Counted from the first letter of the stretch, positions 25,901 to 38,871 are shown. The stretch: DNA of 64,000 nucleotides from Dromaius novaehollandiae (GCF_036370855.1 NC_088108.1:7153448-7217447); one strand, 5' to 3'. The notes: generated from the sequence alone by a model not told the origin. Numbers and translations are program-made.

Positions 25901-28734
25901 CTCTGTGCTTGGTCCATATTCGCCCTGAACAGAGAAAAACCTGAAGCTCATTTCTCATATTCAAGTTCAGTGTTTAATGAAGACAAGATACCACCAATCA
26001 TAAGTTAGTTATAAGGAATGCATGGGGGAAACAGCTCAGATTATTTAAATGTTGCCCATAAATAGGGTCATAATAGGCTAGAATTTGAGACTGTCACGTT
26101 TTATGGCTTCTGGTTTCTTCTTAAAATCCTGTATTACTAGAGAACACGAGGTGCCATTTCTATTTCAAGATATTTTTTCTGATGAGTCTAAGTACTTTAT
26201 ATTTGGAATCCTTTCAGGGAGGACAGAAAGGGTTTCAGACAGATTTTTGCAAACGGGTAAATACAAATTAAAGCTGCAGGTCTAAACTCTAACCCTTCGG
26301 TGTGATTGCACGCCTGCCACATTCCAGCAGCTTACTGGAGGCAGTGCCAAGTTTACCTGGCCTTGCTATCAGTTATGACAACATTTTGTTCTGCAAAGGA
26401 AAAGTTTTCTGCTTGATAGCACAGATTTGATTGTGCTACATCACCATATCACCATACTTATTTGCCGCTGTTGCTGTGTGAGGTCATACACTTTTTCCTC
26501 GTCAGTCCCAGCAAGGAACCATCAAGATCCTGCCCTAAAGTGGCGCCATGAACTAGATCTGGAGTGATTCTGCATGATCACAATCCCAGCCAGAGCAGAC
26601 ATCTTGATGGCAGCAACCCTAAATACAAGCTAGAAGTGATCAGTTGTCCCACAACAAAATGATCCTGTGTGTCACGACAAGATTTTATATCCAAGTTTGC
26701 TTTCCTCCACTCCTTATTTTCTACTCTTAAGCATAGATGGCATATAAAACACTTGTTTTCTTCAAAAACCTCCAACGTCTGAACTAAAATATGCTCATAC
26801 AGAGATCCCAGTTCCATTTCCAAATCCAGTAAACCTGGCGAACTAGTCAAACTGAAACTTGCCTGTGGGTGCACAGTAAGTTCTGAATATATAAGAATTA
26901 GGTGCTCCACAGTTTAAATCTTCGCATAGCTCAGGTTGCTAGAATACATGCAAATCGTTTGCCTGGAAATGTTCCTGAGACATATCACTCGGGTACCTCT
27001 CTCTGACTGTTGTTCTCCATCACGGTGCTCTGGAAAGGACACAGTGCACAGCTACCGCTTCGAGCAAGCTCTGGCTGATTCTTCATCTTCCGCACTGGCG
27101 GCACCCACTCTCGAATGACAAGTTTTGCTGAAGCCTCTCTGAACCCCCGACAAGGTAAGTGCCACAGTAAGCAGAGTCCTTTGGGATTTAAAACAGCTGT
27201 GTAAACGGACTTAATCTTCACCTAGTTAACCACAGCATATCTGAAACCTGGCCGCGCGAGACATCTTCTGCCTTGACATCGTTTCATTCCAGTTTAACAA
27301 TCAAGCTGCCAGCCCCAACAAAAAGACAGGCAAACTTCATTATGGACCGCTTGGAATACTATAATGGATAAACTGTTTCAATTTACCAGTGAGCAAACAC
27401 AGTTTATTTATACAATTTGGAAGATCATTTCTAGCACAAAGGATCTGGAAATACGACAGACAAATAGGTCCTTTAGGAGGATAACATAACAGAACCACGG
27501 CGGGTATAATTCCTCCTCCTTTCCATTTACAGTGCTGCCAGTGGTGGTTGAAACTGGGCAATTTGCTGAGGGCGAGCAACAAAGCCCTGGAAAGGAGAGG
27601 CTGTAGGTTTCCGTTCTCCTGGTTGGAAATTTCTGTGCAGAAAATGCCTGGTAAAATCTTGTTCACTCCAAAGACAGATAAATCATAATAATTGCTCTTC
27701 AGAGTCTGAGATAAATGCAATCTCTGGCAAGGGTAAAAGGATTTGACAGAGTCCAAACCAGGGTTTGAACTCTACAAGGGACAAGAAAGTCTCTAACACC
27801 CTCTCCTGCAGTCCAAGGTTGCATACTGGTAGTGCTGGAAAAATAAAAAAAAGTCTCCAATCATGGCAGCAGCAAAAACTTGTGATGTAAATAAATAAAT
27901 AAATCAGATGGATCCTAAACTACACGTTAATTTTCTGACACAGAACCCCACGCGTTCTGCGGACATGTCTCGAGGTCTAAGGCACTACAGGCTGGCTTGT
28001 GGCTGAAAATTAGTGAACTTTCTTTCTAAACCAGCTATTCAAATCCATCATTTTAGGAGATACCTCTAGCCTCTCAAACACCAGCCCTCCATTCAGAGAA
28101 GTCTTAACAAATAAAAAGAGAATTTTAACCCCCCTGCAATTTAGGAGCAAGAAAAACTGTATTTAGGGTCATTGCCTCGTGTTGTATCCCCTTATTTAGT
28201 TTTCTGCTATATATTTTAGGGTGAATGTGGGATTTTCTGGAATGCCTCAGATTCCATCCTTAGATCCAGTGGTCTCCTGGGGAGAGGGTACAATTACATT
28301 TTTGGTTTGTAGGGAAAGTAACAGATTTGTGGAAGCATAAAAATATTGCAAAGGAATTTCTAATGGGGTTGCATGTACCAAACGGTTTTTGGCTATGGTT
28401 GTGGGCTTCTTCTCTGATTCATAAAGAAATTAGTTGCCCTATATTGTATCACATCAGTGATATTTATAAATACATATGTAAAGGTAAACTCTTCCAGATT
28501 AATTTAAAATCTGCTGAATTAACTCACGTATAAGCATTCATATTGGTTTAAAACGGGCGTACCAGCTTACATTATGCTTGTCAACTTCCTGAAGCAAACT
28601 TTCAATGTAAAATAGGTCTGAATCAATATGAGCATCCAAATAGATATAATCCAAGATAATTAAGATCAAAATCAAGAATGCACAGCTTTGGCTAGACCAG
28701 GACAACTCTGTAAAAGTCAGGCGTCAGAGAGGAG

Positions 28735-29115
28735 GGCAGCGAGCTGCATCCGTACTTCCGCGTCCCGCCTCCCGCGCGTGGGAAGGCCGGACAGGCTGCA
28801 GCTGCTCTCCGCAGAGCCGGGCTGCTGGCGCCCGGCGGGAGCAGCGGGGCCTCGGCACAGCCCGGCCTGCCCACGGGGCACCTGCCATGGCCCGTGGGTT
28901 TGGTGGTTGACTGAACCTGGCCCAAAGCGTTCAGTGTCTGCGACAACATTTTGGAAACGAAACTGTTCTCCACGCGCAGCGAGGCTGCAGCGCTAATTCC
29001 TAGCATGGACCCGGGCGGAGGGAGGACAGGGCTCGTGGGTCCCACCGGTGACGGAATTACAGTCACGGCTGGAGCTAAGTGACACCGTGCGGTCGCGGCG
29101 CTGGGTTGTGCACGC
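28735..29115. promoter_or_regulatory. CpG-rich patch in the presumed GAB3 first intron
   Basis: About 380 bp, GC-rich with many CpG dinucleotides (cgtcccgcctcccgcgcgtg near 28761; cggtcgcggcg near 29090). Of the isolated GC-rich patches in the left 38 kb it is the closest to the GAB exon. Open frames on both strands (a + frame near 28688-28996, a - frame near 28692-29183) are compositional and match nothing I know. It could be an alternative promoter or enhancer. Confidence 0.35.
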
Positions 29116-32100
29116 AGCGAGCACATGCAGTCAACAGAAGAGGGACAAAAACAACCGGCTGTACAAGCGAGGAACTCAGCCACGTTCGCAGGCCAGGTTT
29201 ACAAAGACGTTTAGGCAGCTGAAGGGGCAAGCAGGTACCTAGGGAGACTTGCACAAGAGCCTATGCACGCTTTTGTATATCTGGTCCTTGGTAACCTGCC
29301 AAACTATCCCAAAAAGGAAAATCAGAAATTGGATTCAAATTTCCTGTTTCTGTCTTCCCAGGAGTATATTTGCTCAAAGCTTGTTCTCTCTGTCAGGTTC
29401 TCCCTTCCGAGCACACCTTTCCAGGGCGCAGTTTCAGCGGTCCCCTGTCTTGCTGACGCCTCGAAGCACCTATTCAGTTCAGAAGTGTGTGAGGTACCAC
29501 GCTTCCACCAGTTGCCCTTGCACATTTGATCTTGTAAAAAACAAAACCAAAAGATTAAGCGAAACTCCAGGGGTGTCAATTTTTAGTACTCTCACATGTC
29601 CAAAAATTCTTTTGTAATTTCCTTCTAAGTAGTCTGGGGTTAATGAGACTGAAGAGAATGATAGGAAGGAAAGAAATAATTATATATTCTTTTTTTTCCC
29701 AACATGTCCCAAATGTCACCTCTGACCTGGCTTTCTATTTCTGGCATGGACTAAACTCCCTCTATTTATTTAGCAGCCTACACACTATTACAGTAACATA
29801 GCAACAGTACTTTCAGTTGTGAATTCGAAAAAAGAAAGGAAGAGAAAAAAAGAACATGCTTTTCATAAGAAAACTGCTTAAGCATTGCAGTCTATTAACA
29901 CATTAATAAATGCCTCTATTTTTCCTTTTACAAGGCTTTATTAGGCTTCCATTCTATGCAAACCCAACCCAGAGAGAAGCACGGGGGTGCGAAGTAGTGA
30001 CACGGTCATGAAGACTATTCTTGCTATGTGACTCAGACCGTCCCCTAACCTTTTTGTTCATTTGTTTTAATGACGCTTCAGCCTGAATATTTCTCAGGCT
30101 CAGCACAGAGGAAAGTGGGAGTTTGGGGAGGACACTGAAATAATGGAATTTATTTGGCTTTTTTTCCTCACTTTTCAAAAACAGTTTGCTGTTATTTTAT
30201 GATCCGCAGCTCAAGGGTGATATGAAGTCAGGATTATCTGTCCAGAAGTAACATTTGGAAAAGCATTGAAGTGAAGTAGAAGAAACTGTCCCGTCTTCAG
30301 CAATCATTTGACAGTCTAAATCCCACCGACCTACAGGGAAAGTTAGCCAAGGGAAGCCCTGTAAAGACACTGCTAGAGTCAGAGGAATACCTAGTGAAAA
30401 CATTTTGTGAGCCTTATTTCAGTGGGAGCAACAGGCCTAACTATCTCAAAAAAGCAATTCCCTGAGCTACTTAAGTGCTTCTTATTTTTAAACCTAGGGC
30501 CTCAGTGCAAACTCAAACAATCATTTTATTAGGATGGGTTCAAAATGTTGGACTTACTAAAATTAAAACTTGAGATTGCAAAGCTTCCACTGTAAATATT
30601 AGTAAACAACACAGATGTAGTAGCTGGAATAATAGCAAGGGCTTCAGGAAGTACTGTATGACTTTTTGTGAAACTATTTCTTCACTGCCACTGTAAACTC
30701 AGCCGGCATCTCTTCAGAGGCTTTTTCTCATCTCACAGAGATTATAGCAGCGTGCAGCCACCTCTGAACGCCAGTGGCTTTTCTGGGGAATCTGCAACAG
30801 ATCTTGGAACTCCTCTTTCACACCACGCGTACGTGTTCAGGCTTTCCAGAGTTTATAAATTGTGATTTCACAGTTAATTAGCTCAATCTCTAAAGTTTAC
30901 TTCTGCAAACTTGGTGGCTTTGCCGCTCAGTTTGTAAAGGCTGCAAGCATAAAAATAGTTCACGATAGTTCCAAACTATTGGTGTCTCCTTGGCATGACC
31001 AGTTAATGTCAGCTTGAAAAAATGGCCTCACAACTGTAAAATCCTTGAACTTCTACAAATAGTTTGCAAGTCTGGTATGTAAAAACAGATTGTCCATAAA
31101 CTATGCACTCTGCAGAGATTACAACAGTTGCAAATCTAAAAAGGGTCCAGTTAGGGCCATTATTCAGACCAACAGAAATATGAACACATAACTCATGGTC
31201 ACTGAGATTGGGATTCACAGAGTGAAGAGTATTTGTCACTAACAGAGCTCACAGAAACCACTGACTTTTAAAACTCATTGTCAAAAATGAGTCAGAAAGT
31301 TTCAGATGTCAATCTAAGTTCCATTTAAATTAACACCTTCATTTAAGCAATCTTAAAATTCACACTAGTAATGACATTTTACTGGCTTTCCATAAAATGC
31401 CCTACGGCAAAGAGTATTGGCTAAGTGGAATGCGCTCTTCAAGGGTTTTGTGGAAAGCTGCAGCGTAGTTTTGACTGTTGGGGTCAGGTGGGGTTTCTGG
31501 CATTAGTTCTCAGAAAGGGGAAAACTAAAACTTTAAGAACAGTTGTCTCATTCTAACAATGCAGAAAGCTATTAATGAGTTAACCCCAGAGGGGAAGGAG
31601 AGTCCTTCTCTGCCACGATGGCTAGACACCAGTTTTGTTTAAATCTTAACAAATATCAAGAACATAATTAAACTGAGCTTTGCATGGCTATATATTTAGC
31701 TTTTTTTTCCCTGATGCAACACAGACCAAAACAGGTCAAGGACATTGTAAAGTAGAAAATTATAGAAAGTTGAAATCTTGCATTTTATTCAACAAATAAA
31801 TGAGATAGAGGAAACTCTATTATTTTATCTGGCTGAATGTACTGCTTTGACATGCAAATTTCATTTCAAACATAGCCTTTTTTTTCTTGTCTTATTGCAT
31901 TGCTAATTCATTTCCAACTCAAATGGAAGAGACAAGCAAGCAAATAAAATGATTGTATCTCTACTCAGTGATATGGTAGGAACAATTTTGTCCCCTTCCC
32001 TAAAAAGATACCAATTTGGTATAATACACTTTCAAAGTGACAGAGATGGTCAGAGATGACCAAATCAAACACTGCTGTTACAGCGTTTTAATGCATTATT

Positions 32101-32569
32101 GGTAGAAGTAATGTGTTTATCTGTACTACAGTTCTCATGTGCAACAACAGAGTTCAGCAAAGTACTACTTTTAATGCTTTTTCCTCTAATATATGTTTAA
32201 CTGCATCACCAGTTTAATTACCATTCAAGTTAACATTTCCTTCTCTACTTCAGACTGGAATGTTTTTTTAAGTCTCTGTTACTGAATGCAAAGACCTGAT
32301 AACTCGTGGGTTTCTGTTTTGAATAGAAACCAATAGCTGGACATTCCTGTGCACTGAAAACATGTAGTCAAAGATTAAATTGGGGCTTCAGTGCTATTAT
32401 GGCTCCACCCAAATAAACAGTCCAAGGGAAATTATTCTGCTTAACGTTCTGATACTCAGGTTGCCAAGAAGAGCACTGTTTTCAGAAATTATTTTTTTCT
32501 TAGAAGTCAGCCTATCTCATTAGAGTAAACATTGCATTTAAACTACCAAAAAGTGCTTAAAGTGGAGGA

Positions 32570-32610
32570 AAATGGTCTGCTTTACACTCTGGAAATGGTC
32601 TGCTTTACAC
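32570..32610. repeat. Short direct duplication, period 23 bp
   Basis: The 18-bp word aaatggtctgctttacac occurs at 32570-32587 and again at 32593-32610 without mismatch. Only two copies are present. It looks like a recent local slippage duplication inside the presumed intron. Confidence 0.75.
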
Positions 32611-34630
32611 AATTAGATAATTACAAATGTTTAATAATGGAAACTCCTCCTAAAATAAATTCTCTGATGTTATTTTACCAGTGAGATCAATTTGTTCAGG
32701 ATTTGCAGCAGAAGGGAATGTGTACTCTGTTTCACAGGAGCTTTCATTACTGAAGTCTTCACCTGGTACATTATTTTCTGAAGGGTAATTGGAGTTTTTC
32801 CTCAAAATACAAACTCCATAGAATATATGTTGGATTTTAAAACAAAATAAGAGCAAGAAGAACTTAGGTGCAAAGCACCCAACTGCAGCCAGCTAAAAGG
32901 CTCTTCTCCAGCACACAGGATTCTTATTCTCGTCCTGCCTATAAACTAGAGTTACAAAACTCTCATAAATTGGTTAAATAAATTCAGATATTTCAATGCA
33001 AGTTGAGGATGTTAACTCCACCAGGGTATTAAAAGTGGACTTTCTATGCAGAGGGGACAGAGCATGGGAAGTCAGGTTATGCAGGAAACTTTTGGAAATA
33101 AACAGGCTTACGGACAAAAATTAAATTCAGAGTTCTCTTACATAGTTATTTTTGTAAAACTCCCCCAAATCCCAAACTAGCAGAAGTGGTGCTTGACTTC
33201 ACACAGCACTTGGGGATTTCTTTTAGGCTGGGGTGGTGGTGTCTTCTGCTGACACCCGCCCAACACCAGGAGAACAGTGCAGCCGTTCTGCATCCCACCC
33301 ACCCGTGGAGCTGCTGTGGCACTCTTGTTCCTATTACTTGAGCAAACTCTTCCATAATTCTACTTTACTTTTTCTTCTTCGTGGCTAGTAACTTCCTGTT
33401 TGTTCTCCTGATAAATACCAGAACTTCAGCTAAAAATGGAGAAGTCGTTTAGATTCTCTTATCTTGTAAATGCCTGGCATTCAGGGTGCCCACGGCCGGC
33501 CGAGTTGGGCACATCACTCGGAGCGGTTAGAGATTGCTGTCTTCAGCTGATTGGTGTGCCCTTCTGATGGAGCTTGCTGCTCCTCAAAGAGACAGCAGAG
33601 GTGGACACTACGTTTTCTTAGCTTTTTGCAGTCTGATATATTAATTTACAGCACTGCTGATTTCAGTTTAAGTTAACATACTGGGCATCCGTGAAGCACC
33701 GTGGCTGGGAGCAGGTATGCCCCTCATTTTGCCACAATTGCTGTGGAAGCAATGACTCCATACATATGGGTATGGCAGTCTCTAGCCTTTTAAACTCAGC
33801 TTGAATTGCTGAATCTTGCTGAAAGACACACCGCATGTCCCTGCATGGATCCTCAATTCAACTGAAAAATCTGAATGGTTGCAAATTATTAGACTCAACC
33901 TGACTGATTAGCTAATCCAATGCTGACAGAATCCCCAACAAAAAGTGTGGTAAGAAATGCAGGGCTAAATTTGCTAACATGGGGTCTGTTTTGGACTCTT
34001 GCTCGAAAGATGCTGACAAGAAATTTTGATTTTCAGTAATGTCTGAAGAATCTAGTCACTCAAGTAAAGCAGGAAACTTGCCTTTTTTGAGCAAGTGGTC
34101 TTCCCTCATCATTTTGTATAGAACTGAAGATTAAAAATAGATCTTCAGCTGCAGTACAGCTGTGCAGCGCTGACTTCAATGGAGCTGCACGGACTTTCAA
34201 CAGGCAGGCATCTGTATGTGATCCTTTACTATTGCAAAGCACATAGCTCAACACCAACCGTAAGTAAATACTGGAGTGTCACCTACCAGAGCCTGCAGGC
34301 AGGCTGATTAACTGCCACTACTGCTCTTCTCAGGTGTGACAAACTACAGGAGAGTGATTCTAGGACAGGTTCAAGTTAGGTACCTGTTAAAAATCCCATT
34401 CCCATCTCCTTATCAGCATGCGGACAGTCTGCTCTCAGTGGTGTTAGTCTTCTATTCCAGTAGATGAGCTCTGCAGCTGCTTCCATGTCTTTTTTCCCCT
34501 AGTAGTGACTTTTTGCACTGAACACTTTGTTCTCTAGGCCATGAAACTGTTCTCCCTCTCCCCAATAAATAGAGAACAAGTATTATCAATAAGTGATTAG
34601 ATGTATTTCTAATATGAAGAGTGCCAAAAA

Positions 34631-34650
34631 GCCTGCCGTTCAAGGCAGGC
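34631..34650. repeat. Perfect short hairpin (7-bp GC-rich stem)
   Basis: gcctgcc, a six-base loop gttcaa, and ggcaggc form a perfect inverted repeat. It is too short for a microRNA precursor and has no T tract that would suggest a Pol III terminator. Recorded only as local structure. Confidence 0.6.
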
Positions 34651-35704
34651 ATTCCAGGATTGGTATAGGTGAACATCCTGGTCCTTCCAGTTTTCTGTTT
34701 TTTACAAAGATAAACATTTTCCCCCATGGCTCTGAACGCCTAATCTAAATCTCTGGTGGGATACACTCAGTGTTAATACAAGGCATGGAGAAACCCATCA
34801 AACCCAGAAACCCATTTCATGGGAGCAGATTCTCCCACGCAACCTTGTTTTCTGCAGAGGCCGGTCCTCACAATCCACTTACACCAGTAACAAAAACCTC
34901 ATGGACTCCTGCAGCGCCAGGTTTTCCCCCGGTGGGGACTGAGTGTCAAGATGTGCCCCAAACACAGCATTTTCAGTCTACAAGGCAATGGCTTCACCTA
35001 CACCACCACTACTTCCTAGTTTTCACCAGCAGCTTCTTCCTCTCTCCCCCCCGCCCCCGTATCCAGCTCCCCCGACCAGACCTTCGAAAATTCCCCTCTG
35101 CCTCTCAGCCCCACGCAGAGCAAACCGGGGAGAAAGGCTGCGAGGGCACAAAGTGGGGAAATGAGAGCAGCGCAGCTCGCCAGGCGCCTGACGGGACAAA
35201 GAGCTGCAGCAAACACAAAATGCTCTCCTGGGAGACTCCTTGCACAACTGACTCTTTAGATAGGCTGACATGCTAGATTAATATTTTAAGTATCAGGCAG
35301 AAGCAAAAGAATCATATGTGATATTAAAACACTATTAGAAGATTTCCCCGCTAAAGTTAAGCTCCCTGTGCTTTCTAATGAATTCTCTGCATTTAGCATT
35401 AAGCGCTCTGTTTTTACAGAAAGTTACACTTGGGTAATTAATCTCGTGTTTGTTTCCTGCACATGTAAGAGAGCACCCTTTGTTAGGGAATGATAAGACA
35501 CTTCTAAGAATAGTAATACTAAGAGCATCAGCTTTGTGAGACATTACAGGAAAAATTTAGACTCTAACACCTGTTTTTCGTTTTTCAAAGTTTTGAAAAT
35601 AACTTTCTGCTTACTTAGAGACAAATTCTGACTTTGTTTTTGTGTATAAGACCTAACTGATTTAATCAGAGGACAAGCGTAAACTAGGGTATACTTTGGT
35701 CTTT

Positions 35705-35795
35705 AGGCTCCAATCCTGCAAATACATATTTGTTTAATTTTATACTCTGTAAATATTCTCAGTGGCTTCGGTGGGACTATTCACAGCTCACGGTA
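35705..35795. repeat. Possible ancient palindromic MITE fragment
   Basis: The order of words aggctccaatcctgcaa, then gtttaattttatactctgta, then agtggcttcggtgggacta resembles, from memory, a widespread old palindromic element of amniote genomes. That element has a 'ccaatcctgcaaa' end and a centre containing 'gacttcagtgggactactcac'. Only one arm seems present and it is strongly diverged. The match is from recognition, not alignment. Confidence 0.3.
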
Positions 35796-38162
35796 TCACA
35801 ACCTGAATTGATCATTTTGTCTAGTCTCTTAACTACAGGTTCCACTGGAGTAAATTGGACTTTCTTAGTGGTTGCAATAGATTTGGGATTAAGACTTTAT
35901 CTGTGTGTGAACAGAGATTCCCAGGCCTGACCTTGCAGAGGCCTGGTGCGAAACTCAGGAAAACATAACTGGGAGACAGCACAGCAAGGGCAACTGAGGT
36001 ACTCCAGGGTAAGAGGGGTCCAAACCCCACATTTGGAAGGCAGATCAAACCCATATTTCAAGCTCCCTAAAAGCTTTAGCTCAGACTGTAGGTTTTGCCA
36101 ATTGAACACAAAGGGCAGCTTAAATCTTCGGTATTTATATATGTCGTCTGTTCAAAACCAGAGCCAGAGTCTGTTTTAAGTGGTTGACACTTGACACCTA
36201 ATGAAGTCAGTTTAAACAGTCATTGTTTTAAAGCCTATGTTGTTTTTAAGCAGTCGCTGTGGTTCAGCTTGCGCTATCTACCACCCCAGTGACAAGATGC
36301 ACAAGCTACTATGGTAGTGAAACTATGTACAAATGAGAAAAATAGCTCCCAGGAGGTAAGGGACAATTTCCATTTGGTTTGTAGCATCTCCTGCGTACCC
36401 ACTCGTATGAGAAAGGACATTAACCTTTGCTGTACTTAGAGCAGATTTTTTTCTGCTTTATTATGGACAAAAGAGTAGTTTATCCTACTAACCAGAAAAC
36501 AAACACTAATCTTCAGAGATCTTGCTAATCTAGTGGCTGGTGTTTGAAGAACAGTGTAGACCCAATTTCACTAGGTTTTTTACTGCAAAATCTGAGCACA
36601 GAAGACTGTGACTGGTCTTGTGAGCTGATCAGAGCCCCTGTTGTGACTATTATCTTGACTGTATAATGGGGGCTTTCAAATCCCAGCTTTATCACATTCT
36701 GTTTTCTCTACTTTGCCCTTTTATGAATATTGAGTCATCAAAAATAGCTTCACTGACAGAGTTACTAATGATACCAGCTGGGTGAATCAGTGGTTCTTAC
36801 ATTGTCTAGTGCCTGCTATACAATGCTATTAGTATGCCAGTTACGAAATATAACAAAAATTAGATATCCATATTTATATGCAGCTCCCTTGAGACACATC
36901 GTAGTGGTTATTTTAAAATTAGAAAACGTTAACCGAAGAAAGCAGATACTCAGCCATTTCAATGCAATACTATGTTCTAAAAGAAGAAACTCTGGCTCAG
37001 AGTAAGTTAAAAGTAAATTTGAACATCAGTAAATTATCCGTTTTCCTATTTTTAATACAAATAAAAATACACTACTAAATGATATCTGCTATATTCTTTA
37101 CGAGACAGTTATTCCTTATATTACCAGAAAAAGCTAACATCAGCAGTCCAAAAAATGCTGATAAACAGAAGTGAATATGACAAATGATGTAAGCTATGTA
37201 CATGGCGTGTGCGACAGACACATATGGTGGCATCCTTCTAGCACAGTGCCGTGCTCTTGGTGAGTTAGGCTGGAAGTGCACTACTTAAATGCACATTACC
37301 AGCTCCAAAAGTGTGCACAGTACCAGCCTGCCGGGGTAAGAATCAGCACAAATGAGTATGCAAAATGGCCCACGATGGGCTTACGTTAGTAATGCTGTCC
37401 CAAGCAATTTTTTAAGGGTCATTTATTTCTGCCCGGAATGCCTTCCTTGCAGCCCTGCAGCGATACAGTTTCCTATGTTTGTAACACACACCCTTTTTTG
37501 TAGAAAAACAGGCAGGCAGATACAGAATGAAACAAGGGGCCCCCTTCACACACACTGCAGTTGCTGCTCTCCGTGCACGCAGCCCTCGGGTGTTCTCCTC
37601 AGTCCCCGCTACCTTTTCGTTATCGGGAACTTTAGAGCAAGGCACCTTCTAGCACCTCTTCACCAGAGGCAAAAAGTAAACCTATCTGGTAGTAAATGCA
37701 TCTAGCATATTAAATCGGCAAATAAAACTATCGCAGATGTTGGCATTAGCAAGTGTCACAGGAATTACACAGCATCTTAACAAAGCTTAGGCTCCAGTTT
37801 CAAAGTACTAGTTTTTTAGGAGGTTCTTGCCCTTCCCTGGAAAAGATACATCTGAAATTCTGTTACAAAACTGTTAGTTATGGCAACATTAACTGAAACC
37901 GAAATGTGGTTTTTAACCTAAACTGTGTTGCATAACAATTTAAGAATTATAATCTTCGGAGCCGGCAAAGGTTAATTCCGAAGGGCACAAGAATATTGAT
38001 GACAATTCAAACACTCAGTAAGCGCACGGACTAGTAGATCTTTTTTGTTTTGGTCCAAGGCGAAGCCGCAACCCGCGAGACGTTGCAAAGGAAGAGTGAG
38101 ACACGGAGCACATGCAGAAATCCCTTTAGAGAGAAAAATATCGGTAGAGTCTCCGCACTTAC

Positions 38163-38234
38163 GTATCGCTTGAGTTTCTTCTCGGGGGGCGATTTAATGA
38201 GCCATCCAGTGCAAACGACGTCCCCCGAGCTCAT
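38163..38234 (-). CDS. GAB3: GAB-family docking adaptor, coding exon 1 (best fit GAB3), partial
   Basis: Gab proteins are docking adaptors that recruit SHP2, PI3K p85 and Grb2 below receptor tyrosine kinases; their N-terminal PH domain binds phosphoinositides at the membrane. This exon gives 24 codons beginning MSSGDVVCTGWL and ending KSPPEKKLKRY, the conserved start of the Gab PH domain. It stops at an exact GTAAGT donor (phase 0) at the place where I recall the family having its first intron, before the Ala-Trp-(Lys/Arg) segment. The ATG context is favourable (A at -3). From memory of the human proteins, Asp5, Thr9 and a hydrophobic residue at 13 favour GAB3. GAB1 has Glu, Ser and Arg there, yet total identity to GAB1 is similar, so the paralogue call is tentative. 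GAB2 differs by an extra residue near the N terminus. Exon 2 must lie left of the window. Confidence 0.7.
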
Positions 38235-38279
38235 CTTCCCCCCCGGCGCGGCGCGGCGGCGCGGGAGCCAGGGTGCGGG

Positions 38280-38280
<1 letters not shown>

Positions 38281-38325
<45 letters not shown>

Positions 38326-38378
38326 GTGTGTGCGTGTGTGTGTGTGTGTGCGAGTGCGTGTGTGCGTGTGTGTGTGTA
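38281..38378. repeat. (TG)n microsatellite, (CA)n on the GAB sense strand, 46 bp upstream of the GAB start codon
   Basis: Forty bases of pure TG (38281-38320) are followed by TG/CG-interrupted repeat to 38378. It ends 46 bp before the start codon at 38234 on the minus strand, so it sits in the 5'UTR or core promoter. Alternating purine-pyrimidine DNA of this length can adopt Z-form, and CA repeats in RNA bind hnRNP L. Read in frame with the GAB start it would encode Thr-His repeats. Length variation between individuals is likely. Confidence 0.95.
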
Positions 38379-38841
38379 TTGTTCCCAGCCAATTTGAAAC
38401 CAGCAGTAATCAGCTTCCTTCAGCTGTGCTCTGATACTGCTCCAGCCCGAGGAGGAAGTCATGACATTGATCACTGACACGGCCAGCCCTCCCTCCGCCG
38501 CAAACACAATGCAACACACCGAGCACGTGATGGGCCACCGGGGCACGCCGCCACCGAGCCGGCGGCTGCCGGAGCCCCCGCCGCCGCCGCGCGCCTCCGG
38601 GCTCCGGGCTCCGGGCCCCGGCCCGCCCCCGCCGCCGCCGCCCCCGGCCCGCCGCCGCCCGCGGCATCGCCCGCCGGGCCCCGCCGCCGACCCGGGCGCA
38701 GGGCCGCTGCTCCGCCCCGGGCTGCCCCGCCGCCGCCCGCCGCCAAGCCGGAGCCCGGCGCCCGGGCTGCCCCGCCGCCGCGGGCGCTGCCTGGGCCGGG
38801 GGATGCCCTTCCCTCCCGCCGGCCGCGCGGGACTCGCAGGG

Positions 38842-38871
38842 GCTGCTGCTGCTGCTGCTGCTGCCGCCGCC
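38842..38871. repeat. (GCT)7(GCC)3 trinucleotide repeat in the GAB CpG island
   Basis: Seven GCT units at 38842-38862 run straight into three GCC units. It lies about 610 bp upstream of the GAB start codon on that gene's sense strand, where it reads GGC/AGC. It is probably in the promoter or far 5'UTR and probably not translated. Flanking CCG-rich sequence makes the region structurally unstable. Confidence 0.9.

Larger units (their letters stand above)
11900..28730. other. Probable GAB3 intron 1, central part; no gene recognised
   Basis: About 17 kb of mostly AT-rich, single-copy-looking sequence. No exon, tRNA or intact transposable element was recognised on either strand. Open frames are short and unsupported. 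Small local features are a 13-bp tandem duplication near 12472 and a 9-bp perfect inverted repeat at 19945-19968. Some of it may be conserved non-coding sequence, but that needs alignment to other species. Confidence 0.45.
29120..38162. other. Probable GAB3 intron 1, proximal part; no gene recognised
   Basis: About 9 kb immediately downstream of the GAB exon 1 donor, read on the minus strand. No second GAB exon, other coding exon or RNA gene was found. Local features listed separately are a 23-bp-period duplication at 32570-32610, a perfect hairpin at 34631-34650 and a possible ancient MITE fragment near 35705. The words around 34170-34200 (gacttcaatggagctgcac) resemble phrases common in old sauropsid repeats, but I could not delimit an element there. 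Confidence 0.5.

Noticed and set aside
28688..28996. 102-codon plus-strand frame in the 28.7-29.1 kb CpG patch
   Set aside because: Antisense frames of similar length exist over the same bases, there is no known motif, and GC bias explains the lack of stops.
38163..38234. Assignment of the adaptor exon as GAB2 or a confident GAB1
   Set aside because: GAB2 has an extra residue after the first glycines. GAB1 is strongly conserved with Glu5, Ser9 and Arg13, none of which is present; GAB3 fits those three sites better, though overall identity does not separate them firmly.
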